Shown one piece after another: positions 22,019-33,711 of a DNA stretch of 64,000 bases (position 1 is its first letter; each line of letters opens with the position of its first letter). The stretch spans positions 1,798,001 through 1,862,000 of the forward strand of contig ML058577.1 in NCBI GenBank assembly GCA_003013855.2. The letters are read 5' to 3'. The notes under the pieces were generated by a model. It ran no database searches. It worked only from the letters and a program-made list of their open reading frames with translations, and was not told the DNA's origin. The stretch comes from Liriodendron chinense. Its lineage: Eukaryota; Streptophyta; Magnoliopsida; Magnoliales; Magnoliaceae. The position numbers and the translations under genes were made by a program.

Positions 22019-24197
22019 ATGGCTGGGAACTCTGACTAGACCACCGTCCCGCTAGGTGATGCTACTCCGGAATCCTCTGCTTCTAGCAGTGCGAGGGTTC
22101 CGGCAAGGAGATACACAGTAGCCGGATATCCTTCTGTTTTATCGGAGGACCGGCTGATTGAGTTACGGGAGAGATACCTGATCCCCGACTCAGTCACTCT
22201 CCGATTGCCCGGAGATGGAGAGACCCCAGACTCCCCTCCCCCAGGATGCGTAGCTTTTTATGAGTACCAGCTCATCCTGGGGGTACGCCTCCCCCTCCAT
22301 CCCTTCATACGCGAAGTACTCCGGTGTTACAAGATTGCCCCCGGGCAACTCATTGTGAACGGATGGAGGGTAATCCTGGGTTCCTTTGCCCTCTGTGCTC
22401 AGGCCGGAAACGGGGAGCTTACAGCGGAGGAATTCCTTCGCATGTTCCGTCTAAAGAAAGCACCATCCAGCGAAGGCTGGTATTACCTGTGCTACTGGCA
22501 CCGGGATAACTTCGTGCTGGGGAAGCCCTCCTCGAATTATCCTGACTGGAGGAAGCGGTGGTTCTATGCTTCCGGGGACTGGGAGTCTGCCTCCTCCAGG
22601 GGGCCAGGAGTGACCCATTTTTTCTGTGAAGGTAGGCACAGTCTCGCATTGTGCAATTTTCTCTAGTTATGGTTTCTAGAGGTTTTATTCATTTTTTGAC
22701 CCTTGTTTGTGCTCGCAGGTATCCCGGCCTTGAGAAAACCAAATCTAAAGGGGGGAATCAACGAGAAAATAGTAAAGGTGTACAAGGTGCCTGTTGGTGA
22801 TAGGCACATCGAGGCTTGCTTATCTCCTTCGCGACTTGCAGCAGCGGGCCTAATATCGAGAAGAGAGGTTGAGATGACGAAGGCCGGAGAGAAGAGGGGT
22901 CTGCTGCCCCGACTGAAGGGCACAAGCTCCAAGAGGCAGAAGAGAACACCTGCCGAACCATCTCAATCATCCATCCGCACGGGTAGCGATCAGCCTGCCC
23001 CTCCCGCGAGCATGGCGGGGACCCCGGCTGGGCCCACTATTCCCTCACTGGTGGTCGCACCTGGACCGCCAGTGATTAACATTGCTGACAATTCCCCGGA
23101 TGGGGCGGGGTCCGGCTGCCCCCCAGCTGAAGAGGCTCGAGAGCAGATAGAGCCTCAAGAGCCGGCTCCTGCTCGGGAACTGATCCCTGCTGCCGAGCAG
23201 GGACCTGTTCGCGAGTCGATGCCCCCACCTCGCGAGCCGACCGGGTTGGTCGTTGCCCAACCGTTAGGGATCGGGACATATTCTATTCCCCGCCACCTCC
23301 ATCCAGTATGTAAATTTTTATTCGAGAACGTCCCCCCCCAAGCCTTCGGCTCTCTTCCCGAGCCAAGCCCTGAGAACCTTTTCCTCGAAGCGGGGGTAAG
23401 GATGGTTCAGGTGAGACTCTGCCAAGACCTGCTTTAATCTGTTATTACGTTCCAGAATACTTTCTCACATTTTTCATTACTTTTGCAGGGCTTAGATCTT
23501 ATCCTTCGAACGAGGCGTGATATCGTTGCCGCCCGTCGCTTGATAGATGAAGCTGAGGGGAAGAGGACTGCCTTGGAGAAGGCAGTTCAAGGAAGAGATC
23601 AGCTGCTCAAGGCCCGTGAGGCGGTGATCGCGAAGAGAGATGAGGAGAAGAAGATCCTCATCGAGAAAATCCAAGTCCTGACCGACAGGTATCAGGCCTT
23701 GGACTCAGACTTCGTGAAGCTCACGGGTTTGAAGGAGAAGGTTGAGAGAGAGGGAGATCTTTCGCCAAGACAAGATCTCGTTGGAGGAGCGGTTTGCGGA
23801 GGCCAGGTCGCAGCTCAAGGAGGCCAACGACAACCTGGACAAGGAGCGCTCCGCTCTTGCACGGCTCAAGGACGACTCGATCCACTGGGATGAGGAGAAA
23901 GTCGCCCTTGTAAAAATGCTCTCGGAGGAAGGTCATCGGGCAATTTTCGAGTTCCGGACTTCGCAGCTATATGACGACGAAAGATACGAGTCGTATGATG
24001 CTGGTCGCGACTTTGCGCTAAGAGTAGTGCAACGAATGATCCCATCCTTTGATATGGGGGAATTTGGTCTAGTCGCGACCATCATAGCTGCAGAAGAGCA
24101 AGCTGCTGTTGAGAACAAGGTGACTGACGCCACGCAAGCTGGAGGGGCTCCAGAAATGGGCCCTGAAGTCGAGAGCACAGTTCCTCCAAGAGATTGA
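22019..24197 (+). pseudogene. Antisense gene of element C: Transposase_28-like domain plus coiled coil, three exons
   Basis: Function unknown. The ATG at 22019 is followed by an in-frame TAG at codon 7 (MAGNSD then stop). Exon 1 then stays open to 22630 and carries the pattern of the putative gypsy-type transposase family (Transposase_28): RLPGDGETPDSPPPGC, VRLPLHPFIREVL, APGQLIVNGWRVI and WYYLCYWHRDNF. An intron (about 22631-22719, GTAGGC to CTCGCAG) joins in phase to GIPALRKPN. Exon 2 is Pro- and Glu-rich and lacks a clear fold. A second intron (23411-23489, GTGAGA to TTTGCAG) leads to exon 3, a long heptad coiled coil. A one-base frame change near 23745 splits exon 3. The end, VPPRD with TGA, is at 24197. 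The family name is from memory of its motifs. Confidence 0.75.
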
Positions 24198-24390
24198 TCT
24201 TCTTTTTGTTTTCCTCTCTTGTACTCGCGAGCATATATTGTAAACATTTATCATCAATGAAAAGATATTTTTTTGGAAGTGTTGTTCTTCTTGTTTACTC
24301 TTTCCCTTTCATGCAATGAATGCCTTCTCGTTCTTGTTTACTTTCTTTTCGTGCACTGAATGCCCTCCTGTTGCAATGAGTTATGCTCAA

Positions 24391-24571
24391 CCCGGGGGGT
24401 CGTAGCGACCATGCCCTCGTGGAGATAGACTGATCTATCGATTGAGAGAATGTGCTCAATCCGGGGGGTCGTAGCGACTAAACCCTCGTGGAGATAGACT
24501 GATCTATCGATTGAGTCCGGGGGGTCGTAGCGACCAAACCCTCGTGGAGATAGACTGATCTATCGATTGAG
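24391..24571. repeat. Three tandem hairpin units between C's convergent genes
   Basis: CCGGGGGGTCGTAGCGAC begins at about 24392, 24461 and 24517 (spacing 69 and 56 bp), each followed by CCTCGTGGAGATAGACTG and ATCTATCGATTGAG. Two small hairpins are visible in each unit: GGTCG-TAG-CGACC and GATAGA-CTGA-TCTATC. The array lies between the stop of the antisense gene (24197) and the stop of pol (24790). Confidence 0.85.
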
Positions 24572-24789
24572 ACTCCAAGTTTGCCTCCAAGTTTACCAAG
24601 GGTATGAAGGTCATCCATAAAATGGAAATGCGACCATCCTAGGTGAATTTAACCCTACCAAAGGTAGGCGATTGGCCAAGGGATTGTATGCATCCTCTTC
24701 AGGGCTATTCAGATCCAAGTTAATGGAGTAGCGACCAAAAGATATCTTTCACTTTATTCATAAAAAGTTGTTTATGAACTACATCAAAT

Positions 24790-25800
24790 CTAGGGGTAGT
24801 ATCGTAGCAAATGCTCCACGTGCCAAGGGCGACGTACGGGCTTCCCTTGCATGTCTTCAAGATAATAAGTACCGGGTCGCACAATCCTAATAACCCGATA
24901 TGGGCCTTCCCAATTTAGATCCAACGAACAAGCGGGAACTCCGAGTTTTTGCCTTAGGACCAAATCTCCGGGCTGGAAGGATCTAGGCCGAACCCTAGCA
25001 TTTCGATAACGAGCAATACGTTGTTGATATGCTGCCACTCGTACTTGGGAAGCATTTCTTCGTTCTTCTAAGAGATCGTGATGAAGTCGGAGGTTTTCCT
25101 GATTACTCGCGAGGTCATACTGCTCGATCCGATATGAGGGCACTTGAATTTCCACTGGTACCACTGCGTCGACACCAAAAGCTAAGGAGAAAGGGGTTTC
25201 TCTTGTTGATGTACAAGCCGTGGTTCTATATGCCCATAATACTTCTGGCAGAAGTTCTGGCCACACCCCTTTATATTCACCTAGCTTGGTCTTTAAATGG
25301 TGCTTGATGATCTTATTCACTGCCTCGACCTGCCCATTCGCCTGAGGATGATATGAAGAAGTGCGGAGATTACGTATCTTCCATTTTTCACAAAATTCAT
25401 CAAAGGCTGCATTGTCGAACTGCGTTCCGTTATCGGTAATTATAGTGTGAGGAAGTCCGAAACGGCATATGATATTTCTCCATATAAACTTAGTAGTTTG
25501 TTTCTCAGTAATCTTGACTAATGGTTCTGCCTCGGCCCATTTGGTGAAATAATCAACCGCCACGATCGCGAACCTATTTTGTCCCTTTCCCATGGGTAAG
25601 GGTCCGATGATATCGACCCCCCACTGAGCAAAAGGCCAAGGGCTATCAACTGGGGTCATCCGCTCGAACGGTGCATGAGGTATAGGTAAATATCGTTGAC
25701 ACTTGTCACATTTTTTAGAAAATTCAATTGCATCTGCTTTCATAGTGGGCCAATAATATCCTTGCCTCATCGCTTTATATGCTGGGGATCGCCCCTAGGA
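24790..25800 (-). pseudogene. Integrase of element C
   Basis: The 326-codon frame (25770-24790) starts inside the HHCC zinc finger (SKKCDKCQRYLP). It carries the catalytic triad in AIVAVDYFTKWAE, IITDNGTQF and QANGQVEAVNK, with all three acids present. The C-terminal part has RPRSFQPGDLVLR and NWEGPYRVIR, a GPY-type end. The upstream half of the zinc finger is separated from the RNase H frame by a stop after FPCLI (about 25868) and by frame changes to about 25770. The core domain itself looks undamaged. It would integrate element DNA in the nucleus. Confidence 0.9.
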
Positions 25801-25867
25801 TGGTTACCACATGCCCCCTAGTGTACTTCGTCTAGAACATGAAGTGCTTCTTCTGGATGAAGACACC

Positions 25868-28800
25868 TTAAATAAGGCAAGGAAAAGCTTTTGCGCAATA
25901 ATATTCCGTCTTGCAAAGTATACCTGGCAACCCGAAGACGAATTTGCCTGCAGCTTTCTTGTCCTCTGGTAGGTGTCCGTCTCTGAGATAAAGGATGATA
26001 GGATCCATCCAGCAGGGAGATGATTTTACCGATATTACATGCTCGAGAGTCGCTTGGTCGATACTCAGGTTCTGACGATGCTCAATGGGGATCGAATGTG
26101 ATAACTCAGATTCTGGTGCAGAAGCGAGCTTTGCCAAGGAATCAGCAAGTTGGTTCTTCTCGCAAGGAATATGAATTATTTCATAAGTCTTCAGTTTTGC
26201 GAGCAGGATGAGGACAAGGGACTTGTATAAAGCCATCCTTTCTTCTTTGGTTTCAAATTCACCAAGGACTTGGTTAACAATGAGCTGGGAATCGCTATGA
26301 ATTAACAAATTCTGAACTGCAAGGACTATGGCTAGTTCGAGGCCAACGATCAGGGCCTCATATTCTGCTTCATTATTTGAGACGCGAGATTCGAAACGTA
26401 GAGCATATTGAAAATGTGACCCGTCGGGAGCTACTAATATCAGGCCCGCTCCGCTACCAGTGGCCCGCGACGACCCGTCCACGAAGAGTGACCAAGGAGG
26501 CTGGTCACTGGTCATGGTATTATCATCAGGAGAGTATGTGAATTCGGCGATGAAATCAGCCACGGCCTGGCCCTTTACCGCGGTCCTAGGGCAGAATGAG
26601 ATATCGTGCTCGCTGATCTCGACTGCCCATTTAGTTAACCGTCTGGAAGCCTCAGGTTTTTGAAGGACTTGTCGTAGCGGATGATTTGTCGGTACTAAAA
26701 TAGCGTGGGCTTGAAAGTATGGTCGCAGTTTTCGAGCTGCCGTGACCAAGGCTAAGGCCAATTTCTCCATATCAGAATACCTAGTTTCTGCATCAACCAT
26801 TGCTCGACTGATATAATAAACAGGCCTCTGTACCCCGGAATCTTCTCTTATTAAAGCGGCGCTAACGGCCGTAGTGGACACAGAGAGATAAAGAATGAGT
26901 TGCTCATGTGCTACAGGTTTAGATAAAATGGGGGGTGTGCTCATGTATAGCTTCAATTGTTGAAAGGCTTCCTCACATTGTGGCGTCCATTTCCAATCAG
27001 ACTTGGCCGTTGCACGAAGGGGTTTGAAGAATGGTAAACACTTGTCAGATGCTCGCGAGATGAACCTGTTTAACGATGCGATGCGACCAGCCAGACGCTG
27101 GACGTCCTTCAGAGTGGCGGGGGATTTCATCTCTATCAATGCTTTTATCTTCTCAGGATTTGCCTCAATTCCGCGTTGGCCAACCATGAACCCGAGAAAT
27201 TTCCCTGCAGCCAAACCGAACGCACATTTTTCTGGGTTCAACTTCATTTGATACCTCCTCATTAGGTCGAAGGCTTCTCGAAGATCAGAAATATGATAAT
27301 CTTCTACGGTGCTTTTCACGAGCATGTCGTCAACATAAACTTTCATATTCCTACCGATTTGAGCAGCGAATATTTTGTTGACGAGACGTTGATAAGTGGC
27401 TCCTGCATTTTTGAGACCGAACGACATTACCTGGTAGCAATATAATCCTCGATCTGTGATGAAGGCGGTATGCTGGCTATCAGGTGGATGCATCATGATC
27501 TGGTTGTAACCAAAATAAGCATCCATAAAGCTAAGCAGAGTGTGTCCAGCTGTTGAATCGACTAACTGGTCGATCCGCGGTGTCGGGAAGCTATCTTTGG
27601 GACATGCTTTGTTCAAGTCTGAATAGTCGACGCACATTCTCCATTTGCCATTAGCTTTCCAGACAAGGACCACGTTCGCGACCCACTTTGGGTAGTCTAC
27701 TTCTTTTATGAAATTGACCGTGAGTAACTTCTCGACTTCAGCTTTGATCGCCATTTGCCTTTCTGCAGTGAAAGCTCGTCGACGCTGGTGTACGGGTTTA
27801 TGCTTTGGATCGATATTGAGACGATGTACGATGACGTTGGGGTCGATGCCTGGCATATCTTTATGAGACCAAGCAAACACGTCCTGGTATTCAGTGAGGA
27901 AACGGACCAAATCTCCACGGTGGACACTGGTTAAAGAGGATCCAATGTACACAATTTTAGACGGGTCGTCTTCGATCAGATGAATCGCCACTGTTTCCTC
28001 CCCAGGAGTTCCTGATTGGAGAGCGTTCTCTCTCGGATCCAACGAGGTGTTGGTGGAGAAGGTGGGTGAACCTTGTACTATCTCCATAACGGGAGTCGCT
28101 TGAGCCTTCTTTCGATCTTGGAGGGCTATCTGGTAGCAAGACCGTGCCTCCTGTTGACTTCCTCGCACGACCCCGATACCATTTGGGGTAGGAAATTTGA
28201 CACACAGATATGAAGGATGCAAGGCTGCCCCGACCTTGGTAAGAGACGGCCGCCCCAAAATGACGTTATACGCTGATTTTCGATCCACCACGAGGAAGTT
28301 TATGAAGACGGTGGTCTTCGCTGGACTTTCCCCGAAAGTAACTGGGAGATCGATGCTTCCTTCAGGCGTTACTACCTCACCTCCGAAGCCGACGAGGGGA
28401 GTCGAAACTGGCTTGAGAAGGTTTCTGGCAAGTGTCATTTTGTTGAAAGCCTCCAAGTATAGAATATCGCCTGAGCTGCCTGTATCCACCATAATTCGAT
28501 GTGTCAGATAATTTGATACCTTCAAAGTGACTACGATGGAGTCTTCGTGAGGAAAGTGAATTCCCTTTGCATCTTCGAGAGTGAAGGAAATTGGAGGATG
28601 GCTGGTCTTCGACGAGCTAGACGTCTGTTCCAGCCAGTAGATTTGCTGGGGTTCTTTGGACGCCTTTCGAGCGTATGCTTTTCTGGAAGCTTGAGAATCG
28701 CCCCCGCAAGCTGGTCCTCCGATGATGGTGCGAATTTCCCCCGTAGGCTCAGCGTCCTCTTGGTCAGTTTGATGATGAGGTTGTTCCTTTTGGCGAGACG

Positions 28801-29236
28801 AGGTGTTCGCCCTTTCTGGTGATCGATTTTTACGAGCAACATAATCCTGGAGATGGCCTTTTCGAATGAAAGCTTCGATATGGTCTCGTAGAGAGATGCA
28901 GTCCTGGGTTCTATGCCCATGATCTTTGTGGAAGTAACAGAACTTGCTCTTGTCTCTCTTCTCGGGATCGGATTTGATCTTTGCAGGCCACTTTACATAT
29001 GGCTTGTGTTTAATCTCCATTAGAACCTTTTCATGAGACCGATTAAGAGGAGTGTAGTTATGATATTTACCGGAATAAGGCTTCTTGGGAGAACGCTCGC
29101 TTTGATCACGACGATATTTTTTATCTGTAGAAGAGGCTCCTTCTGGCTTGCGTTTCTTACCCTGTACTCCATGGCGTGTCAATGCGACTTCTTCTGCATT
29201 GATATATTTCTGAGCTTTGGCTTGGAACTCTGCCAT
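25868..29236 (-). pseudogene. Gag C-terminus, protease, reverse transcriptase and dual RNase H of element C
   Basis: One open frame of 1122 codons. A zinc knuckle CYFHKDHGHRTQDC is near residue 100. The protease site VDTGSSGDILY is near 250 and ILGRP near 330. Reverse transcriptase has YVDDMLVKS near 635. The first RNase H has YYISRAMVDAETRYS. The second, archaeal-type RNase H starts near 917 at LFVDGSSRATGSGAG and includes NNEAEYEALIVGLELA and HSDSQLIVNQ. Dual RNase H places C in the Tat lineage. The frame is intact within itself but cut off from gag upstream and from integrase downstream by frame changes, so the copy is only mildly decayed. Confidence 0.93.
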
Positions 29237-29287
29237 AGTTTTTGGAGGGCTCTAGTCTAAAGCAAACCTGAATTTCTCGCTCGTTAT

Positions 29288-30272
29288 TCAGGCTATGAGG
29301 GCTGCGAGGCCTTTTTCTTCAGTATAACCTTCAGTTTGAACGGCTTCAGCGGTGAACCGTACTGTGAACTCCTTTATCGTTTCCCCATGCTGCTGCTTTA
29401 GATTCATTAGATGGGAGGCTGGCTTCTTGATGCGGATGCTTCCCATGAATTGAAAAAGGAATATCTCCGATAACTGAGAAAAGGAGCTGATGGAACGAGG
29501 CTTTAATCCTTGGAACCACGTACGAGCTGCCTCCTTCAATGTTAGGGAAAAAGCCCTACACATGATTTCTGAACCATGTCCCTCCAACTCCATGAGGGAC
29601 CTGTATGTTTCTAGGTGTTCAAGAGGGTCGCCAATACCTGTGTACGGGGTGATAACAGGCGTTCGATACTTTCTGGGTAACGGGGCTTCCATAACCTCGC
29701 TGGTGAAGGGGGACTCGGATTGATGTATCGCCGCCATGACTGCAGATGGCCGATTTACCTGGTATCGCTGTTCCATGAAATCAAAACGATCATGGATTCT
29801 TTTGAGGTCTCCTTCCCATGGTAGGGTATAGCTTGATGTTTCGGCAGTGGAGCCCTGTGGTTGAGGTTGTCGAGACGAACTAGAATGTATAGAATGGGGA
29901 GACGGTACAGGGAGATGGCACCAAGTGGTGGGACCTGTGGTTCGTCCATAGAATGTCTAGATGCCACTGGTATAGGCTGCGGTGGTAACCCTTCGGAGGC
30001 TTGTCTCTGTGGTCCGGGGAAATGCTGATCAAGTCGATTTGACAGCGCCTGAACTCCGGCGTTTAAAGTTAGGAGAGTGTTTCCGAGGAAACGTAGGACA
30101 TCGTCTTGATTTCCAGAAACTTCCAATAATGGATTTGCTGATGGCATAGTTGGGGCTCCATGAGGGATGTTCGTCGAGGCAGGTGGAAGGGTAGGTACGG
30201 ATTCCGTCTCATCGGGCGGAGGTGGTGCCTGCCTTGAAGTCGAAGGATGAACAGCCTTTTTAGGAGGCATTG
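29288..30272 (-). pseudogene. gag of element C, frameshifted
   Basis: Capsid-type protein. The likely start is the ATG at 30272 (MPPKKAVHPSTSRQ), about 50 bp after the primer site. The first piece (30272-29755) is Pro-rich with a short predicted helix (DDVLRFLGNTLLTLNAG). The frame then changes near 29776 to MEQRYQVNRPS. The second piece (29776-29288) holds the Retrotrans_gag core: DPLEHLETYRSLMEL, AFSLTLKEAARTWFQG and FTVRFTAEA. A stop at 29288 precedes the pol frame at 29236, where the gag end (AEFQAKAQKYINAEE) continues, so the stop is a break within gag. Confidence 0.85.
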
Positions 30273-30319
30273 CGAAAGGATTTTGATCGGTAGAACGATT
30301 GATTTTGATGATCAAGTCG

Positions 30320-30337
30320 TTCCCACAGACGGCGCCA
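30320..30337 (-). other. Primer binding site of element C
   Basis: On the - strand TGGCGCCGTCTGTGGGAA lies three bases after the 5' LTR end. It differs from the sites of A, B and the Athila-like element, so it uses another tRNA primer, which I could not name. Confidence 0.8.
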
Positions 30338-30340
30338 AAC

Positions 30341-31425
30341 TGTTAATGTCAGATTTTGTAACAGGATCCTCCGGACGTCTACCTTCTCTCCAATAAAGAT
30401 TTCCTCCGCCAAACCTGAAAGAAGACAGCAACTAAGGGTGGCTGGGGTCCAGCCGTTAGCCCTCCGATGCTTAAGTCAGGCCAAAGCAAGAAGAGTAGCC
30501 AGGCAAAACGGGACAGAGATCGAATATTGTGTACCTTTCTCTTAATGGAGTCACCTCTTTATATAGATCTGGAGGATCCAATCTGTCACGTAAGATACCG
30601 AGATCCCGTTGATTTCGTGTACGATACCGAGATGCCGCTGATTTCGTGGGATAAGATCCTTATCTTTAGAGGCGAGATCTAACCCGATGACTTATTTCGG
30701 CAATCACATTCCTTGATGGCAATCCCTTGAGATCCGGAACCACCAGAGAAGATAAGCCCAAAACCGACCTATGCGGGCTGCCGGTAGGCGTAGTAATAGC
30801 GTTGATCGCTCATGTAGAGCTGGAAACCGTAGTTGGAGTCATAGCCAGCGAAAAGGAAGGAGACGCCGACAGGACGGAAACCACCGAGCTGGGTGTAGCC
30901 CTGCCTGGCATCGCAGAGGGATTGAACAAGCTGCTCGACGGGAATCGGGTGCTGGTACTGAAGGCTAAGAGGTGTCACCGCGAAAAAGCTGTTCGCATGT
31001 TGGAATATGGTTGCGAGTCCAAGTGCTCGCTCATTTAGACGTAACACCTTTCAACGACTTGCGAGAAGGTCTGCTCACGGATTTTGGTTTGCCGTATTTG
31101 ACTATTGGCTATGAGAACTCGAGACTTGCGAATAGTTGCTCCGCATTTATCAATCCTGCGACTCTCGCTCAGATGATCTTAAGAGTCGAAATGGGCGTCC
31201 CGCACTTACCCAATCTGCGACTCATGATCAGATGATCTCGAGAGTCCAATGGGTACTTTCGTATTTACCCGATCTGTGACTCTCGATCAGATGATCTCGA
31301 GAGTCTAATGGGTACTTCCGTACTTTCCCGATCTGCGACACTCGATCAGATGATCTCGCGAGTCGAATGGGCGACCGTGTACAATCTTAACAGCTGAGTT
31401 GATCTCCCTTATTTTGCCTATAATA
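30341..31425 (-). repeat. 5' LTR of element C
   Basis: 1085 bp, TGTTAATG to CTATAATA (the terminal CA has become TA). The TATA box is the complement of 30558-30565. Four words lie at about 31158-31370 in U3. It is nearly identical to 20504-21590. Confidence 0.93.
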
Positions 31426-32734
31426 ACGGTTCATTGTGGTAATCAAGGCCCTGCTGGTTTAGCTTTTGGCACAAACCGGATCATGCCTTTTCAGTGAACA
31501 TGAATATCAGCATATCTGCATAGCTCTGGATGTTGGCGACTCCTTTTCGGGAAGTTATCTCGTTCATTGCGTCGAGTAGGGTTAAGTCTTGAAGATGCTC
31601 GATTCTGCTCATTTAGAGTTCTCGAAACGTTCATTTGGCTGTGCCATTGCGTCCGGAATGCTCGAAATACCTAAGATCGGCTCCAGCAGTCCTTGAAAAT
31701 ACTCAAAATTGAGCCCGGTGCACCTGCTAACATGTTCTGTGATTGGCTGATTTCTGGGTACGTGAGACTTGATTTACGGGTGCGTGGGGCTCCACACACC
31801 TGTCAATTCAATGTCGATTTTGAGAAGAATTTTGGGGTGCGTTGGTGTATATTCAGGATGCGTGGGTTCATTTTGCCATTGTTGCTGAATTTATGGACAC
31901 GTGGGGCCTGAATTGACGGATGCGTGGGGTCCTTTTGGATGCGTGAGGCCTTTTTACAGGTGCGTTTTAAATATATGAAATCCAGACCTGTAGTAACGTA
32001 TCCGCGCTCGAAAATAAGATTCCGATGGACGGAGAGGTGTTCCGGCTAGGATTCCGACGGGAATTTTTGGGTTTTCGGCAGGGGCGGCTCTCCCTCTCTT
32101 GTTTCTGTCGTGTGTAAATGAGCGGGTCGAGGGGTATTTATAGGCGAAGTCGGCCAATAGGAAGCTGCCACGTATCACGCATCCGTCAAATGTCCGCAAC
32201 GCACCTGTTTATTTGATTGCAAGTGTCCGAAAATCATACGGGTGCGTGGGGTTATTTGCCGGGTGCGTGAAGCTCCACGCACCTGGAACCCATCTCTTTA
32301 CCGTCCATTGATTGTGGGGTGCGTTGATCAGCTTTCAGGGTGCGTTGGATGCATGGGCCTTCGTAAATGGCGAGCCAACATGCTGTTTTTAAGGGTGTGT
32401 TGGATGCGTGGGTTGTTCGGATTTCAGGGTGCGTTGGACACGTAAATGTGGGCTCCACCGATTGGGTTTTGATTTCTGGAGGGTTTGCGGGGCCCGTTTC
32501 GTTGCGCAATCACTCGCATTGTTCATCATGAATAGTGACGGAGTCGCGGGTCCATTTCCGGGCGGTTCTGAACATGGTGATCGGCGGGGCCCACTAGGGA
32601 ATTTCGGCCAAGTCTAGGGAAGTCACGTACACTTCTGTTTTGCGTACGTTGGAAGGCGTTCTTCGCGTGATTCCTTCGGAGGTATATGGTTACTTGACTT
32701 ATTTTGTGAATGTCCACTATTTGGGACCCCAACA
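31426..32734 (-). repeat. 3' LTR of element B, segment 3 of 3
   Basis: Begins with the second ACGGT target duplication of C and ends GGACCCCAACA. It matches 56883-58197. It holds the TATA box for leftward transcription (complement of 32135-32142) and the GGCAGCTTCCTATTGGCC block (complement of 32152-32169). GGTGCGTGG-type words lie on both sides of the TATA box (31770-31960 and 32240-32440). Confidence 0.93.
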
Positions 32735-32745
32735 GATGCCCCTCC
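32735..32745 (-). other. Polypurine tract of element B
   Basis: On the - strand GGAGGGGCATC lies directly before the 3' LTR, identical to element A's tract at 62997-63007. Confidence 0.88.
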
Positions 32746-32793
32746 GGTGGGTCGCGACAGGCGCATGATCGGCTAGTGCGACACACCGGACTT

Positions 32794-32813
32794 CCCGGGT
32801 CCCACTATAAATA
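32794..32813 (+). promoter_or_regulatory. Promoter of B's antisense gene
   Basis: CCGGGTCCCACTATAAATA with the TATA box at 32806-32813. The same block, with R for A, is found on the other strand before A's antisense gene (62929-62947). It lies about 70 bp inside the LTR boundary and reads away from it, opposite to gag-pol. Confidence 0.75.
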
Positions 32814-32959
32814 GATGAGTCGGCTCATTCTCGTCATTTCACTGCTCTTTACCAGACATTTCACATCAAGCCCACGCACCCTTTTATTCTCCAATGCACC
32901 CAACAACTGTCTCCAACGCATCCATTTAATCCGTACGCACCCACTTATTCAAGGTAGAA

Positions 32960-33420
32960 GTGACTTTAGGGGTGCGTGGGATGCACACGCACCCTATAAT
33001 TTGAACTTGGGACTGAGTATTCCCTTTTTGGATGAGTAAGGTGGTACGCACCTGTAAATCTCTTGAATTTTGTGGACATCCCCAGTTTTTTGGGTGCGTG
33101 GGGGTCTACGCACCCTTCGTCAAACTGGGCAGGCCTTAGTGCCTCACGCACCATGAAATTGGGTTGAGTGGACTTTTTTAAGGGTGCGTTGGACGCACAC
33201 GCACCCAGCTGATGAACTTAGCCGAAAAGGATGTATTTATTAGGTGAGTGAGGCCTCACGCACCCTTCATCGATTTTGTGAGATATTGCCCTTTACGCAC
33301 CCGAAAATTGGGGTCTGCATAAGTTTAGGGGTGCGTGGGGTCTTACGCACCTGGAAATGTGATTTTGTCATCCTCTCGAATTTCGGGGTGCGTGGAGACT
33401 CACGCATCCGGTTTACAGGA
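32960..33420. repeat. Array of GGTGCGTGG/CACGCACC words in the leader of B's antisense gene
   Basis: GGGTGCGTGGG-type and ACGCACC-type half-words face each other near 32971-32993, 33090-33115, 33182-33208, 33241-33265, 33329-33353 and 33386-33411. They are separated by about 45-90 bp of unlike sequence. The array begins some 150 bp after the antisense TATA box, so it is in transcribed leader or intron. The same words occur in both LTRs of B. Confidence 0.88.
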
Positions 33421-33711
33421 CTTGTAAAACTTTATTTTAAGTAATCCTCTGCGAAGCTGGGCATTGAAGTGTATGAGCTCCTTAACCTCTGCCTCGTATT
33501 TGGGCACACATATTCAGATTTGAAGAGGCGTAGGGTCTCATAGACTTTCGAGCTTTCTAGATCGCATTAGTTTTTTGGAGGAAATACCTACGGTGACCTT
33601 AAGTAATGTTTCGAGTGTACCTGAGCATGTCTTCTTGCCCCTTCTCTCTCTTCTTCTTTCTCTTTTGTCGGACTGTTGTATCGGTTCATCAGCCTTGTTT
33701 CCTGGCAGACG

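Larger units (their letters stand above)
20504..31425 (-). mobile_element. Element C: Tat-lineage retrotransposon with antisense transposase-like gene
   Basis: 10.9 kb, with LTRs at 20504-21590 and 30341-31425 and the target duplication ACGGT at 20499-20503 and 31426-31430. The other LTR of B has the single site ATGGT at 56883-56887. It is read leftward: primer site 30320-30337, gag from 30272, pol to 24790, polypurine tract at 21591-21603. An intron-containing gene on + (22019-24197) faces pol tail to tail. The two LTRs are nearly the same, so this is one of the younger insertions. Gag and pol carry a few frame breaks. Confidence 0.93.
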
